DNA from: Trogon surrucura
Taxonomy: Eukaryota; Chordata; Aves; Trogoniformes; Trogonidae
Direction of reading: 5' to 3'
Assembly (NCBI GenBank): GCA_020746105.1
Contig: CM036629.1
Span: forward strand, 10,494,001-10,558,000
Length of the DNA: 64,000 nt
In this document: piece by piece, positions 1 through 12,700 of the stretch
How positions within the stretch are numbered: position 1 is the stretch's first letter
How the letters are laid out: each line of letters starts with the position of its first letter
Translations under genes and position numbers: made by a program
The notes under the pieces: model-generated
What the model was told of the DNA's origin: nothing
What the model saw: the letters and a program-made list of their open reading frames with translations, nothing else
Database searches by the model: none

Positions 1-3000
1 GGCTTATCCTGCTCGCTGGTGAAACTGCTCCAACATCCAGCACAGACGTAATGGCAGCGTGTGTGGTGGGTGCCTAGGACTGTACAGTGCTGCCAGGCAC
101 GTGCTCGATCCCCGGCCTGCCTTATGTGCTTGGTAAGCCACCCGAAATGGACTTTGGTCTCTGTCATTGCCTCGTATATCCCAGCACACAAGAGGTTTAG
201 GTTAACGCTGAAGATGCCTCTCTTATATGAGGCACTGAATTGTCCTTCCTTGTCCCAGTTCAGAAGACACGTAATTCTGTGGACCTGTTCCCCACTTACA
301 GTTAATTGTGCCAAATGTAATGTGGAGGAAATCCAGAGAGAGATTGATAGCATAAAGAATTAATTCTAAGGTCTTTCAAGATTAGGCATTTCACTGACCA
401 TAATTATGTCTCAGATTTCAGCAGATAACTCTCTTGGCAGAATGATCATTCTCATGGGTTACTACAGATCCAAAATATTTCAGGACTATAAAGTATTTGC
501 TTGGTCATAATTAGAACGACTGAAAGGACTTTTCTTAATATCCTTTCTTTTTTATTAATGATTCAAGACCAAATTTTTCCCCTGTTAAATACCAATTTAT
601 CCTGAAAGTATTTTCTTTATTGCACTTAATATCTGAAGAAAATATTAGAGGAAATATTTTAGTGTACTATATGTATAGCTCTGTATTAATCTTTATATAA
701 GTAGTTGTAAACTGTATTGCACACACAAAGACATTTAAGTGACTCAGCAGTCAACTGATGAACCCTCCTATGTACTGCATTTCAAGTATTATGCCTCTTC
801 ATATTTTTTTGGCAGATCTAGTAAACAAACGGAGTAAACTGAAACTCCAGGCAGTTACTTATCAACTGCCTCAGATGGTAATAATCTGGATTTAAATAGT
901 GTCTGAAGGAGATTTCCACTTGGATGAAGGCTGGATGAGCAAGGCAGTTGGCAGGATGCTAATAGCACCTGGAATAGATGGCAGTGAGGGTTTCTGATCT
1001 CCTTAATGGAGAAAATCTGTCAGAGACGTGCAGTGTATGAATAGTCTCGTTCGATGCTCAGGGCAGGGTGGCAGCACGTGCACTTTTCCCTCCACTTGGT
1101 GTTGCTTTTAACCTTTGTGTTGGAGATGGGGAGGCTGCAGCAGTGTTTCAGGTCATCAGATTGGAGTGCTGCAACATGCTGCACTGGGGACAGAGCCCGC
1201 AGCTGGGAGCCACTGGGAGAACCCAGCTAGGGTGGCTGTGATAACCTTTCTTTAATCAGCATGTCTTGCAGGAAATCTGACTCACATGTGCTTTGTGATT
1301 CAAATTTGTGTTCTATTACTTTTCAGGTACACCATAAAGGGCTGGATTTTAAAAAAAAATAAAATATTTTGATTACTTTAAAAAGAACTACTGTGTACAG
1401 CAGAGGATGTGATATAACTGATCAGGTGGTACTTTTGGCTTGTGTTGGTACTTCTGTTTGAGAGAGCAGGTGATTGGCCATTCTGATGAAAGACCCCTGC
1501 TATAGCTTTATCCTGACGGGGCAGCCAAGTCTGGTAGCATTTAGATTAGTTTTTTTACCTTTTGGATTGAACTGCAATGATATTTTCTTTCAGGCAATTG
1601 GTGTGTCAGGGAAAGAAGTGGCAAGAAGGAAGGATTTCTTTTTAGTTTGGCTTGGGGATTTTCTTATGGATTTTTAAAATAATTTTTTAAGTTACTTTAC
1701 TACAATGATACAATAGGTTCTGGATAATAATGATGAAAGTAGCGTCTGAAGTGTAGTAGCAAAGAAATCTTTATTTCCCTGAAGCTTTTCAAGCAGTTTG
1801 TTTAGCTAATTAAAGAGAATGGACTCCTATGCTGCCACGTGGGTTTGCCACCTCATTTTTCCTCTGAGAGCCATTGCAAATTCAGTAACTTCCTGTCTAA
1901 TATTCTTGCAAGTGTACATTGCAATATGCCAATATCTGCTGATTGCATTAGAGGGAGGCCCATAGGTGCATCTGACTGCAAAGTTTTCTACATCAAGTTT
2001 TTGGGTTTGGGTGTTCTTTTTAGTGATGGTGTTGGATTTGGTGCTGGTTCAGACTGGATGTCACTTGCAGGTAAATTGTACACTCTGTGGTTAAGATTTG
2101 CCGGTGCTGTACGTGGTCAAATACTCTCCTCAGAGTCTTGAATAATAGGCTCCAATCTGCTTCCAGATGTCTCCAATCTTCCTCAATATGTGTGAACCTT
2201 CAAGGCACAGTGTTAGAATGGGTTTATGCTTTGTAATCCCCTTAAAATTTTCCATGGCAGTGATAGCAATGGTTTTTGCATTATTGCTTTGTCTGCAAAA
2301 GCAGGAATCTTGCACCACACAGCCCTGTCCACTTGCCTCTGGTTTGTGTGCTGTATTGGAGACTGCCTTGGCACTCCCAAGCTGTGGCAGCTGGCATTAC
2401 CGAGTGGTGTTGACCCTCATGAGCTCTGCAGACTTTTGAGAACAGGGGAAGATAATACTTTGACTTTGCCCTGTCTCCTCCTGCTTGCATCCTGCCTGGA
2501 GAAGAGGTGGCCAGTGTCTGTCACTTACAGTCTAAATGCCATCTGAACCTCAGGAAATGCTAAGTTCCTAACGATAATCTCAGGGATATGTTACCTCCTT
2601 ATCTAGCTAGTTAAACAAATATATGATACTTTTACTTACCGTGCAGTTGCTTTCAATGCAAAAGTGTCAGTTTTTCCAAAATCTTTCATGCCATAATTGC
2701 TTTCTCTAACTCACATACAGGATTTTCTTACACCAATAAAAAGTGCTTTTCAGCTGTAGATCTCTGAAACAACAGTTACATCCAGTTGCTAATTAGATAT
2801 GTGACAGATGTTCGTTCCCTTCTTCTCGTCTATCAAACGCACATCTCATCACTTTTTCTTTCACATATATCCATTCTTGGAATTCCTATAGAGCAGCAGT
2901 TATAATATAAATCCTCAAAGATTTTCCTTTGCTGGTCTGTATGTTTCTGTCTCTCAGCAGTGCATCAAACTCATTCTCTGCAGGAGGACAAAACAACACT

Positions 3001-4276
3001 TTTCATTAGGACCTGCAGGCAGGGCTGCAAACACGGTCCAGATGCGTCTCTGCTGATGACAAAGGCTGGAGTCTGGTGTGGCCATGCAAACATACCTCAG
3101 TGTTTGGAAAAGAAAAGTTCCCACTTCTTACACTGTCATGCAAGAGAGAGGGGCCCCTGTTGGACCTACCTGGACTGGGGTCCCAGGGAGAGTGCAAGCC
3201 ACTAAGCAGAGACAAAAGCTAGCTGAAACTGTCATTCCATCCTCCTAAATGTCAACTGGATTTGTGAAGGGAGGAAAAAATAAATCAGTGCCTGCCATCA
3301 TACTGGGGATGAACTGGACCCCTTGGAGCCCAGCTTCCCCCTGAGCTGCATCACAGGTGTTCAGCCTTTCGAAAGGAAAGAGATGTATTGCAGAGGGAGA
3401 AAAGGTACATGAATGCAGTGTCAATGTGCAGTCTGTATTCTTTGCTTATTTGGCTGCTTAGTAGGATAATTTGCCTGTGCAGTTGCAGTAATTTTTTTTG
3501 CATAATGGGAGAAAAGTGAAATAGACATCTTCTACACACATATGTGCTAAAAGCATTTGGAGACTGACTTAACACAGCACCAGATTTAACTCCCTATTGA
3601 GATGAATAGGGTAGTTCACATGTTAGATATGTTAAAGCAGTTGCTCAGCCAGGAGCAACATCTCTTGTTTTATCTTAGAAGCTATCAAAATTGAAAATTA
3701 ACTCCTCTAGTTTTTAAAGACAAAGTTCTATCATGAAGAGTTGGCCTTAGCCAGGAAAATAAAAAAAAAAAAATCAAATTAGTACAGAGACTAATGATTC
3801 TCCTTTGGCTCTCTTCCACATCCAAAGAGCAAAACAATATGATGAAATTGCTTCCTTTTAATAATTTTTGCCACATAATTGTATGCATTTTTTTAACTAT
3901 TAATCATTAAGTTCTGGTCAAACTGGTGCTTTTTTTCCTTCTTACTATATCATTATAGAGAAGTGAATCCCAGAAATCGGTACATGCCAGTGCCATCATG
4001 GGCACTATGTTGTCTCAGCTGTGGAGTTTTGTACATTAGAAGGCTTTAAGTTCTTTACTTACATCTGAATTCAAAAAGTCAGTTTTGATGACAGCTACCA
4101 GTCCCATTAGCATTCTGACGCTTGAGATACCAAGCGTTACTGGTTTACTCCACATAGCTTCCTTCTGCAAGGCCAAACTGAAACAAAGTTAACCAGAAAA
4201 ACTTTATGTGATATTGAGTGATATTGACAGAGAGGGCCCTGCAGTCTTGTAATTTTACTTTTTCCACCTAATACAA
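1..4276. other. Unique non-coding DNA, no gene recognised
   Basis: AT-rich, CpG-poor sequence with frequent stops in all frames. The open frames here are at most about 100 codons, several start at GTG or TTG, and none carries a motif I recognise. The first 300 bases keep an unusual number of CpGs (see findings). An A-rich run lies near 3760-3773. I see no repeat family signature, RNA gene or promoter that I could defend. Confidence 0.6.
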
Positions 4277-5110
4277 TGTGGTGGGTTGACTTGGCCAGCT
4301 GTGCTCTCACTCTCTCAACAGGATGGGGGAGAAAATAAGATGGAAAACAAGCTCATGGATCGACATAGAGACAGGAGGATCCCTTGCCAGGTGCCATCAG
4401 TAAAACAGAATCAATGATACAGAATCAACTCGAGTAAAATTGATTTAATTTATTGCCAAGTAAAACAGATTTGGATAATGAGAAGCAAAGAAAAATTGAA
4501 AAACCACCTTTTGCCCACCCTCTTTCCTCCCAGGCTCAAATATGCTTTTTCATTCCCACCTGCCCCCTGCTGAGTGCTGCGGCACAGACTGGGAAAGGTG
4601 AGTGGTGGCCTTGAGAGTTCCTCTGTGCTCCTCCTTCCAACTCGTACTTTTCCCTTGCTTCAGCTTGGGTTCTTCCCTTGGGCTGCAGTCCTTCGGGACA
4701 AGTCTGCCCCAAAGTTGCACCCAGCGTGGGCTGCACTGTGAGATGTCGGCTCCCCCACGGCCTCCCCACAGGCTGCAGGGGCATCCCTGCTCAGGGGCCT
4801 GGAGCACCTCCTGCTCCCGCTTCTCCTCTGACCTCAGAGCTCTCGGGGCTCTTCCTCCTGCTCTTCCTCAGGTTTTTCCTCGCTGTTTTCCTCACGCTTT
4901 CCCCTCCCTGCCGGGCACTGTTCGTGTTTTGCCCTTTCTCAAACACGTTTCCAGGGAGGCGCCACCGGCGTCGCCTTTGGGCTCGTGCCCTGTGCTGGGG
5001 CGGCCGCGGAACCGGCAGGAACCAGCCCTGGGCAGCACAGGGCAGCCTCGGCCCCTCCTCACAGAGACCCCGCGGCCCCGCTGCCAGTGCCCGGGCACGG
5101 ACACCCAGCA
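4277..5110 (-). mobile_element. Solo LTR of an avian endogenous retrovirus
   Basis: The block begins TGTGGTGGGTTG on the plus strand and ends ACACCCAGCA, so on the minus strand it runs TG...CA like an LTR. It matches, from memory, an LTR abundant in bird genomes whose minus-strand 3' end reads CAACCCACCACA and which carries the phrases CCTGGAGCACCTCCT and AGGCGCCACC on the plus strand (here near 4799 and 4957). An AATAAA polyadenylation signal lies on the minus strand at 4449-4454, fixing the orientation. No primer-binding site follows the 3' side, no polypurine tract precedes the 5' side, and no gag, pol or env frame is nearby, so this is a solo LTR. I found no matching target-site duplication; the flanks are ATACAA and CGGGCT, so the right edge may be off by some bases. 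The open frames inside it are artefacts of the GC-rich stretch. The exact family name is not claimed. Confidence 0.8.
4449..4454 (-). promoter_or_regulatory. LTR polyadenylation signal AATAAA
   Basis: The plus strand reads TTTATT, which is AATAAA on the minus strand, about 175 bases before the minus-strand 3' end of the LTR. A polyadenylation signal within an LTR is expected. Its use here is not shown. Confidence 0.45.
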
Positions 5111-5765
5111 CGGGCTGATCATTCTTGTAAGTGGGTTCTTGACAAGAATAATTGGTTTACTGTAAAGTTTATACTGGTATTTTCAAAATCTATTAGTTGG
5201 AAGCTGAGTGATTGGAGGTAACAAAGCCAAACAAAGCAGTAAACGCAAGCCTGAAAGCAAATTTGTTCCCAAGGTATGGGAAAGGCCCTTGGGAACCATA
5301 AAGTGTTCCCCATCGTGGCAGCCACACGGGAGCGGGGTGCCCACTTTGGGGAGGGGCTTCTCCTCAGCAGGTGAAGGCTGCGGCAGCTTTGGTGCCACAG
5401 AGGCACAGAAGGACGCGTTACCCCAGCTACGGCTCTGGGCAAACCCTGAGCAACCAGAGGGGAGGAATGACTGCCATGGGAGCGTGGATCTCCCTCCCAA
5501 GGTTCCAGATACAGTTGCCACCCTGAGGCCTAGCTTTGGTCAGGGCAGGCTTGTTTTACCCCTGCGACAGCAGCGTGTCTGTGCCCTGTGGGGAATCGGC
5601 CGAGGTCTCTGCTCTTTCTGCGCTGCCCTCTCTGACAGATGCCGTTGCTGTGGGTGTGTAGCAATGGTGTTTCTCCTCTTCCCTTGTTGGCGGGAAAGAA
5701 CTGGAGTCTGCTGGTGCTGCAAAGCAGGTGAAAGACACTCACAAAAAGCTGGGTGCTTTGGCATT
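5111..5765. other. GC-richer block next to the LTR, unidentified
   Basis: From about 5270 to 5765 the sequence is clearly richer in G+C and CpG than its surroundings. It has a 238-codon open frame on the plus strand (5208-5924), but that frame starts at GTG, has no ATG until far inside, and its predicted protein has no recognised domain. The block could be a degraded repeat, part of a longer retroviral insertion, or a small CpG island. I cannot tell which. Confidence 0.35.
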
Positions 5766-8700
5766 TCTTCCTTGCAGACAGAGCTGATTTTGGAGATAAA
5801 GTCAAGAGGGACAACTGTGCCTGCTGCTGGGTTTATTTACCCTTTACTGCAGTTATTTCCACCTGTCATCACTATAAACTTTTTTCTCTCTGCGAACATG
5901 TGGCATGTTAACAGAAGTAGCTAAATTTAGCAGTTGGCTCTGAGAATGTAGCTCTTCCTTTGCTTTTTAATATCATGGGTGATCACATAGCAAAGTGACA
6001 GGCAGTGAGGGAAAGAGAAAGCAGGGCTGGTTTTCACTGAGCTAAACTGTAAGGGATTGCATTCCTCTTCACTCTTTCAATGCTGAACTGTTTTGGTGTT
6101 GAGTGAGTCTGCTTGGTTATGTGGACAAGCACCTATACCTCAGTGGCATTTCCATTCCCCGCTTCCATAACCAGTGTGGTTACAGTCATGCTCGCTGTGA
6201 TCATTTGACTCAAACCTTGCTGTATCGGAGTTGTCGGAGTTTTCTTTCACTTCTACTTGACTGGGCTTTTTTTCCCCATTGCAGCCATCTAAATGGAAGT
6301 GATTTTCTCTGATTTGGGATGATGGTTTTTTCACATGAAGGAGAAATAAATTGCATTTACTATGAGACTAACTTGGATGCAGATGAAATATTTAGTAGAA
6401 TAAAGGAGTACTGGTTAAAGTTAATTATAACTTGATTGACCTGCTTTGGCAGTCAGATTGATCCTGGAAATTTGCAATGCCTAGAAAAACGTGATCAGTC
6501 CTCACAAGGTGGGAATTTTGCTTGTGTGCACACATTTGATTTGGTAAACTAACTCTCATAGATCTGTATCTGCTGTGATAAATTGGATTTAATGATCAAC
6601 AGGGGTGTGCCCAAATTAATCCTTTTGCTATAACCAATTTATACTGCATCAAATTTACTTCTTAAGGGACTATTTAACTCCTCTGTGCAGTGAGCAAAAG
6701 AAACTTGGCACACCCTGTGCTTAGATTATGTGGATTCAGTATCTGTTGTACTGTTTGATCTTGCTTTATGCAGTCTATGACATGCCACTCAAATGTGGCT
6801 ATATTTTTTCAATTCCAAACCTGTAGTCCTACAGAATAGTAATGTTTCACAATTCTGTTTTACTGTAGCCCAACGTGTAAGTCATTTTTTCATGTGGCTA
6901 ATTCTGAAATGAAATACAAGAACTGGCTAGAAATCCAGTTACATTACACAGCCCTCTGGGATGGAGACCACAGTGGGATCCAGTGAGGGAGCAATGGAGA
7001 AAACATTTTAAAATCAAAACACAATTAACCGGGACAGAAGTTGACATGATACAGTGATATTACACACATCTGATGAATGAATTTTGAGTCTTTCTAAACA
7101 GTAATCAATTTCTCTCTGTCCTTCAAGAGATCAATAATGTGGGTAACACACTAAGACTTTCTATACTGATATAGTCTGTTTCTAGAAAGGACTTTCTTTA
7201 AGGCTGTATCCAAAAGGTCATCACCCTGGCATACAGGAGAAAAATAATACAGAGCTCTTGTAGTCAGAGACAAATAGTTTCCTACCTTACTAGACATCTC
7301 AACTACTAAAAGTGTACTGCAGCAAGGAAATCCATTTACAGTTTTTCTTTTACGTAACCGTTGTGATGCCCTTAAGAGCCCCCGGTTGTTTCCATATTCT
7401 CTTCTCCAGTTCTCCTGCAGTAAAAGCCTGTTTATGGAGAACTGGCACTGTTCTGTGAAGTGTTTCTCAGCAAATCTTAGAGGTCAAAAGCATGTGTTTT
7501 GATAGCTTTGAGAGTATTCTCAGATAATAATATGGAGGTTCTTACTTTTTTTCATTACAAGAGATCTTTACCTAAGTACAGGTACATTTTACACTTTTGT
7601 TTTATATCAGCTTTACTGTAAGCTTATCTGTGAAGGTAAAAATGAAGTGGGGATTTTAAATAACGGGTGACTGAAATAGGGCAACAGCATAGTGGGTAGA
7701 GTGAAATCTGGTAAAGTCAACATTTAAATTCACGCTATGTGAACAAAACTGCTTGTAACAGGTATACACAAAAGGCCAATCATTACACATATAATTTGCG
7801 TTGAAATCAGTACATTTAAGTAAAGGTTGCTTTGTTTTTATAGAAACAGTTGTTCTGGATGACTACAAATTTAGGGAGAAAAGCACAAGTTTTACCAAAT
7901 TTGTAGAAGCAAAAGATTATTTTTTTCTGATAATAAGTTTAATTTTCATGTATTTTGCATGTGGGGAGTAGGCAAATTTTCTACCTCTTAAGGAGAGCAG
8001 GGACAGGGCAGATTTTCAGGTGGCATCCATTACAGCTAAATAGGCTTTCATAACTCACACCAGCTGTGAGGCTGCTCCCAGTATTCTAATCAAGAAAAAG
8101 CAACTGTGTATAGTGAGCTCCTCTGATAAAACTAGGGGATGTGGTTTGTTGCTCTGAAAGCAAAATTAAGGATATAAGCAAGCAAAATTTTTGGTGTTGC
8201 TGCTGTGTTGCTAAGAATCTGTAGGGCTTATCTCTGCTTGTCAGGATCTTCTGAGCTTTGCCGTGCTGTTATGGTTGCTGCAACACTGGCTTTGCTGATT
8301 GAGTCAAGAATATGCTTAAAAATGTAGAGGGTCATAATGACCTGTAGATGGGAGGCTCTTTCACAAGTAGTTTGGAGGAAAGAAATCAGAACTTGAAATG
8401 ATCTTAAAGTGGAGAACTGGACTCAAGCATCAAACAGGTAAGAATGAAGAAGGAAACTTACAGATAACAGAGAATATTTGGCTTTACAGCTGGTCAGCAG
8501 AAACAGATCTGGTAGTTGCAGCATATTGGAAATTGTATATGTGGAACATGTGCCAAAAGCACAGTGCTGTTACCAAAAAGAAAAAAAAAAGTTATTTTTA
8601 ATTTGGGATGTCTTAACTGGAACTTTGTGTCTAGTATGAGGGAGGACATTGCTTTGTCTTTCCAGGATTTTTGAGCTTTCAGCTAGAACATGGGTGCAAT

Positions 8701-8969
8701 CCTGAGCATCACCTATGAAAGCAAAAAAAAAATGGAAATGAGAAGTTCAGCAGATTTAACCTCTGAAGGAAGCTTGAGGAATTGAAATTATTTTGCTCTA
8801 GGAAAAAAACAAAAAGAAGTTTAAAGGAGACCACAGTAGCAAATATCTAGCCTGTAAAAGTTGCTGTAAAGATTGTGATTTCTTTTTTTCTGTATTCCCT
8901 GAAGGTAGAACAAGAAGTAATCGGCTTTAATTGTAGGGAAGAAGATATAATGCAGGTATTTTTAAAAGC
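5766..8969. other. Unique non-coding DNA
   Basis: AT-rich sequence with no frame above about 70 codons and no repeat signature that I recognise. I see nothing that can be called a gene or RNA. Confidence 0.6.
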
Positions 8970-9060
8970 CTACACTCTTCCGATGTAAAAAAAAAGGTGG
9001 AGTAGTAGAAGTAGGCTATACTCTTTGGATCTAAAAAAGAAGGTGAGTAGTAGAAGTAAG
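8970..9060. repeat. Two-copy degenerate tandem repeat, unit about 45 bases
   Basis: Copy 1 is 8970-9015 and copy 2 is 9016-9060. Each has CTAYACTCTT, then a GAT.TA block, an A-rich run, and finally AGTAGTAGAAGTA. They differ by a few substitutions and by the length of the A run. This is a local tandem duplication; no coding role is visible. Confidence 0.75.
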
Positions 9061-9694
9061 CACCTAGGTATGTGGCAGGACATCCTAAGAGAGTTTTTCT
9101 TAAGAGAGTATTAAGAAAACAACTGTCAGATGTTGTCTTGGGTATTCTTGATTTTCCCCATAGCACAGGAGTTGTAGCAGGTGATTTATTGAGATTTTCT
9201 TCAGGCTGTTGGTGTGTTCCCTGCCATAGACTGTAGCCTCTCATTTTTTCTCTGGTTTGATTGCTGTGATACAAAGTTGAAATAGTTCAACAGAACTCTT
9301 CCAAGGGCTGTAATAAGATCGTACAATGAGAAGTGTGGTGGATATTGCAGGAAATTCTTTTTATGTGCTGTAGAGCAGGTGTACATCTTGTAACAGAGCA
9401 GGGGGGATTTTGCCTCGAAGTAATGGAATTAAGAGTTTGAAAGTTCTTAGACAGTGGTGTGTTTTCCAGTCTACTGGGTTTTTTGGGTTTTTTCTTTTTG
9501 AAGTCCAGCCTTAAATATATTTCTTTACATAGTAACATAGATTTATTTTTGCCATTTCAGCTTATTCTGTCCACTCTAGAAAGGGAGAGAGGCAGAGCAG
9601 ACAAAGCAAGAAACAAAACAACGCTTAATTCGGTTTCAAAAATACAACATTGACATTGATAGATTTATTTTTTTTTACAACGGCAACAAACTTT
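9061..9694. other. Unique non-coding DNA
   Basis: AT-rich sequence with a T/G-rich patch near 9478-9500. Small open frames on both strands show no recognisable protein features. Confidence 0.55.
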
Positions 9695-9785
9695 TTCATA
9701 AAGTCAAAAGGGACCTTTTGGATTATCTGGTCTGACCTTGACTTGCTTTAATGTAGTAACATTGCTGCTGTTGGGAAAATTGTTT
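9695..9785 (-). mobile_element. Possible ancient CR1/L3-like LINE 3' fragment
   Basis: The stretch AAAGGGACCTTTTGGATTA followed by a TCTGGTCTGACC block resembles the 'GGACCT...ATCATCTGGTCCAACC' segment at the 3' end of old CR1/L3 LINEs, in the orientation that places the element on the minus strand. The match is short and decayed, so this is a weak call. Confidence 0.35.
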
Positions 9786-12700
9786 CTGATGATGATGTAA
9801 AAACACAGTAATGTTCAAGAGTTCATGTATTTTCACATACTATCTAAAACTGTTGTACATGTGTGTGTGCATACATGCTGGTATATGTATGGACACATTC
9901 CTACTGATGCATTTACTTACATCAGTAAAATAATCTGTATCATGAGCAAATATATTCCATTTGCACAATTCTCTTCTGAGCATGTTTTTAGTATAGGAAG
10001 TGCTGGTTGCTGAGAGGTAAATTTTTCAGACTGTGTCAAGAAGTATATAATCACGTTTGCAAACGTAACAGTTCAATAATTGTTCTTTTACAGGTCTTCT
10101 AGCCATTTTATTTGATGGAATAAATATTTTTTTAAAAGTCTTGGTTTAGGTTTATCTTAAAATGAATTTCCACACCATTTAAACTCCATGAATGTGGAAC
10201 TCCTGTGGGCAGTTTATATTTAAGATGTTTCACCTGTGGATAAATGGTAGATTTAGTCCTGAGGTAATGTATTTCTCATTAATTAGAAAAAGCTTGTGCT
10301 AGAGACTGAGAAACAATTTATTGTAACAGTCGGTACTGATTGCCATGTAATAGGAAAGCAATTAAAAAACCCCAAACAAATAGGTGATTATTACATTTTT
10401 AGGAGACTTTAAGATGATACAAGTAATTATAAAAGTTCTTAGTATTTTTCTCGTACTTCCTTATGTATTTTTTGTATTATCTATCATTTCTGTTATTGCA
10501 AAGGGAACTGGAAACACCTACTTGTTCTGCAGTTTTATAAACTTAACACAATGTATACTGTCTCAGACTAATGGATGATTTCTAATACAAGTAAAAATAG
10601 TTCCTTGTGATTCTGACTTAGCAATATAATTAAGCCTGTGCTTAGCTTTAGATATGTGCTCAAATTTTAAGTACAGTATAAACCAAATCTAAGCACTGAA
10701 CGGAAAAGAATGGAAGGAAATCCTTTTTTTTTTTTTTTTAATATATTTAGTCGACATAGATCAAAAGACATTTCCCCTAAAGGTTCCTTATGTCTTCATT
10801 CTCAAAGTACTTGTATTAAAAGCTCCAGTCCTGAGCGTGGCTTTGCAAGAGTCATATGGAATTTGAAGACTTGTGACCTCAATCATGACGCTGTTATGTA
10901 GCAAAGTAGCTTACTGCTATCAGTCTTTCTCAGCTGTTCAGGTGTGCATTGTTTTTGGACAATTAAAAAGTGGTTGATATCCCAGAGAAGCAAAATGAGA
11001 TCATCCATGAATTGTAAGAATCCTGCCTGTACTATGTGAGTCTTTCTAGCATAGGTAAGACTTTTACAGCGTTGATGTATTACACTTTTATAGTTAAGAC
11101 TGGAGTGTTTGGAATAGAGAGCTGTCAAAGTCTTGAAGTGAGGTGCTTTAAGAACAGAGTTTGATTTAAAAGGTACAGAGTAGTGACATCCACCTAAGCG
11201 TTGAATTATAGGTCACGCTGCATGATAAAGAGAACAGAAGTAGTATGGCTGAGAAGAAGAGTGAGGGCACAGTATGACAGTAGCCCAGGGCATATCTCAA
11301 AGGGATTAGTAAAATGAGATTGTTTGCAGGGGACAATGCAGACACAATAAAGAATAATGGACTAAACCAGAAAAAAAAAAAGGAAACAGATGTAAATAGT
11401 GGGAAACATTCTTGAAAAAACACCAATTGGGCACTGCTGTGCATTATGCGTGACATCCATGATAAGCTACCGTGCCAAGATTAGTCAAGAAATTTTGTAT
11501 GGATTTTACAAAGATCAACAAACACCATCCTGGAGGTCTCTGCGTAGTCTGTAGCCTTGTCTGTAGCTGTAGAGTAGGGGATGAGATGGTCTTCTCAGTT
11601 TGTTAGACTAAGTTTATTTTGGCTAGTTTAAGCGAAACAAAAAAGAGCTCAACAGACCAGAACTTGTTTCTTTTTGTATTTTTTTGTATTTTTGAGTTAA
11701 AATATGCTGTTATGTAAATGCTTTGAGCTAAGTCTAAGGGAGTGACTGAACAGTGAAAAGAACTTTTCTAATTTGGGAGTCACTGTTTCGTTGGATCAGC
11801 AGTGCGTCATTCTTACTTTGCATGGGCCACTGGAAATTTAAAAAAAAAAAACAAGAAGAAACAGACAGAAGAAAAAGGAATTGCATTAGAGTGAGAGCAC
11901 ACCATAAAAACATTAAAATGTGTGCTTTATTTCAGCCAACCTGCATTCTGATATGTCTGTCTGCCATCTGTGGTGGCCACGTACCCCTCCAAGGCTTGTC
12001 TGAGCCAAGGTCCAGTTAGGCAGGATTCACTGTGATCTCATTAACTCACATCTCCATTGCAAAAGGCTGCAGAAGTATATATTTAATTATAGATGTTGCT
12101 TGTTGTTGCCAGCTCAAGCATTTCACTGCTGATAAACTTTCAGTCTGAAAGTTTTGACTGCCTAAGGCACATCTCTTTACCGTTGTCATGAAAAAAGGTT
12201 GGTTGTATGAAGGATCCAAGAGGTTATAAAGATTGAACTAGAAAGATGACGGAACAAAACTGGTACACTACTGGTGCTAACCAGGGGAAGATGGAAAACA
12301 TATTCCTAAGAAATTACAAATTTGACCAGGACACAGAAAAATTTGATTTATTTTTTTTTCCTATATATACATTGTTTTAGGCAAGTATCCCATTGAGTTC
12401 AGTATGGACTTCAGACAAATAGAAATGTACTGATGTGGTAAAAATGGCATATTCTTCTACCAGAACAACTCTGCTGATACTTCATTTATGAAAATGGGAT
12501 ATAAATGGCTTTACTGTCAGGGCTATAAGTTTTCTAGCGGAGCTAAAAGTAATCCTTTTTAGTCCCTGCACTTTAGTTTTCATTGTTGCAGGACTAGGAC
12601 TCCACGTTTATCACTACAAATGCACTCATTTCAAGGACTTTTTAGATACTATAGATATGAACTCCTTAAAATTGAAGTTCATTGATTTGAGTTAGTCTTT

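Noticed and set aside
61-363. 100-codon frame with a plausible-looking C-terminal end
   Set aside because: It starts at GTG and no family is recognised; a terminal exon cannot be shown without upstream sequence or transcripts.
4277-5110. A complete provirus
   Set aside because: No second LTR, primer-binding site, polypurine tract or gag/pol/env frame is visible on either side.
4602-5165. 187-codon open frame and several overlapping frames on both strands
   Set aside because: They lie inside the LTR, whose GC-rich sequence lacks stops; LTRs of this kind are non-coding here.
5208-5924. 238-codon plus-strand open frame, the longest outside CR1
   Set aside because: It begins at GTG, has no ATG until far inside, and shows no domain, signal or splice context. 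It lies in a GC-rich block where stops are rarer by chance.
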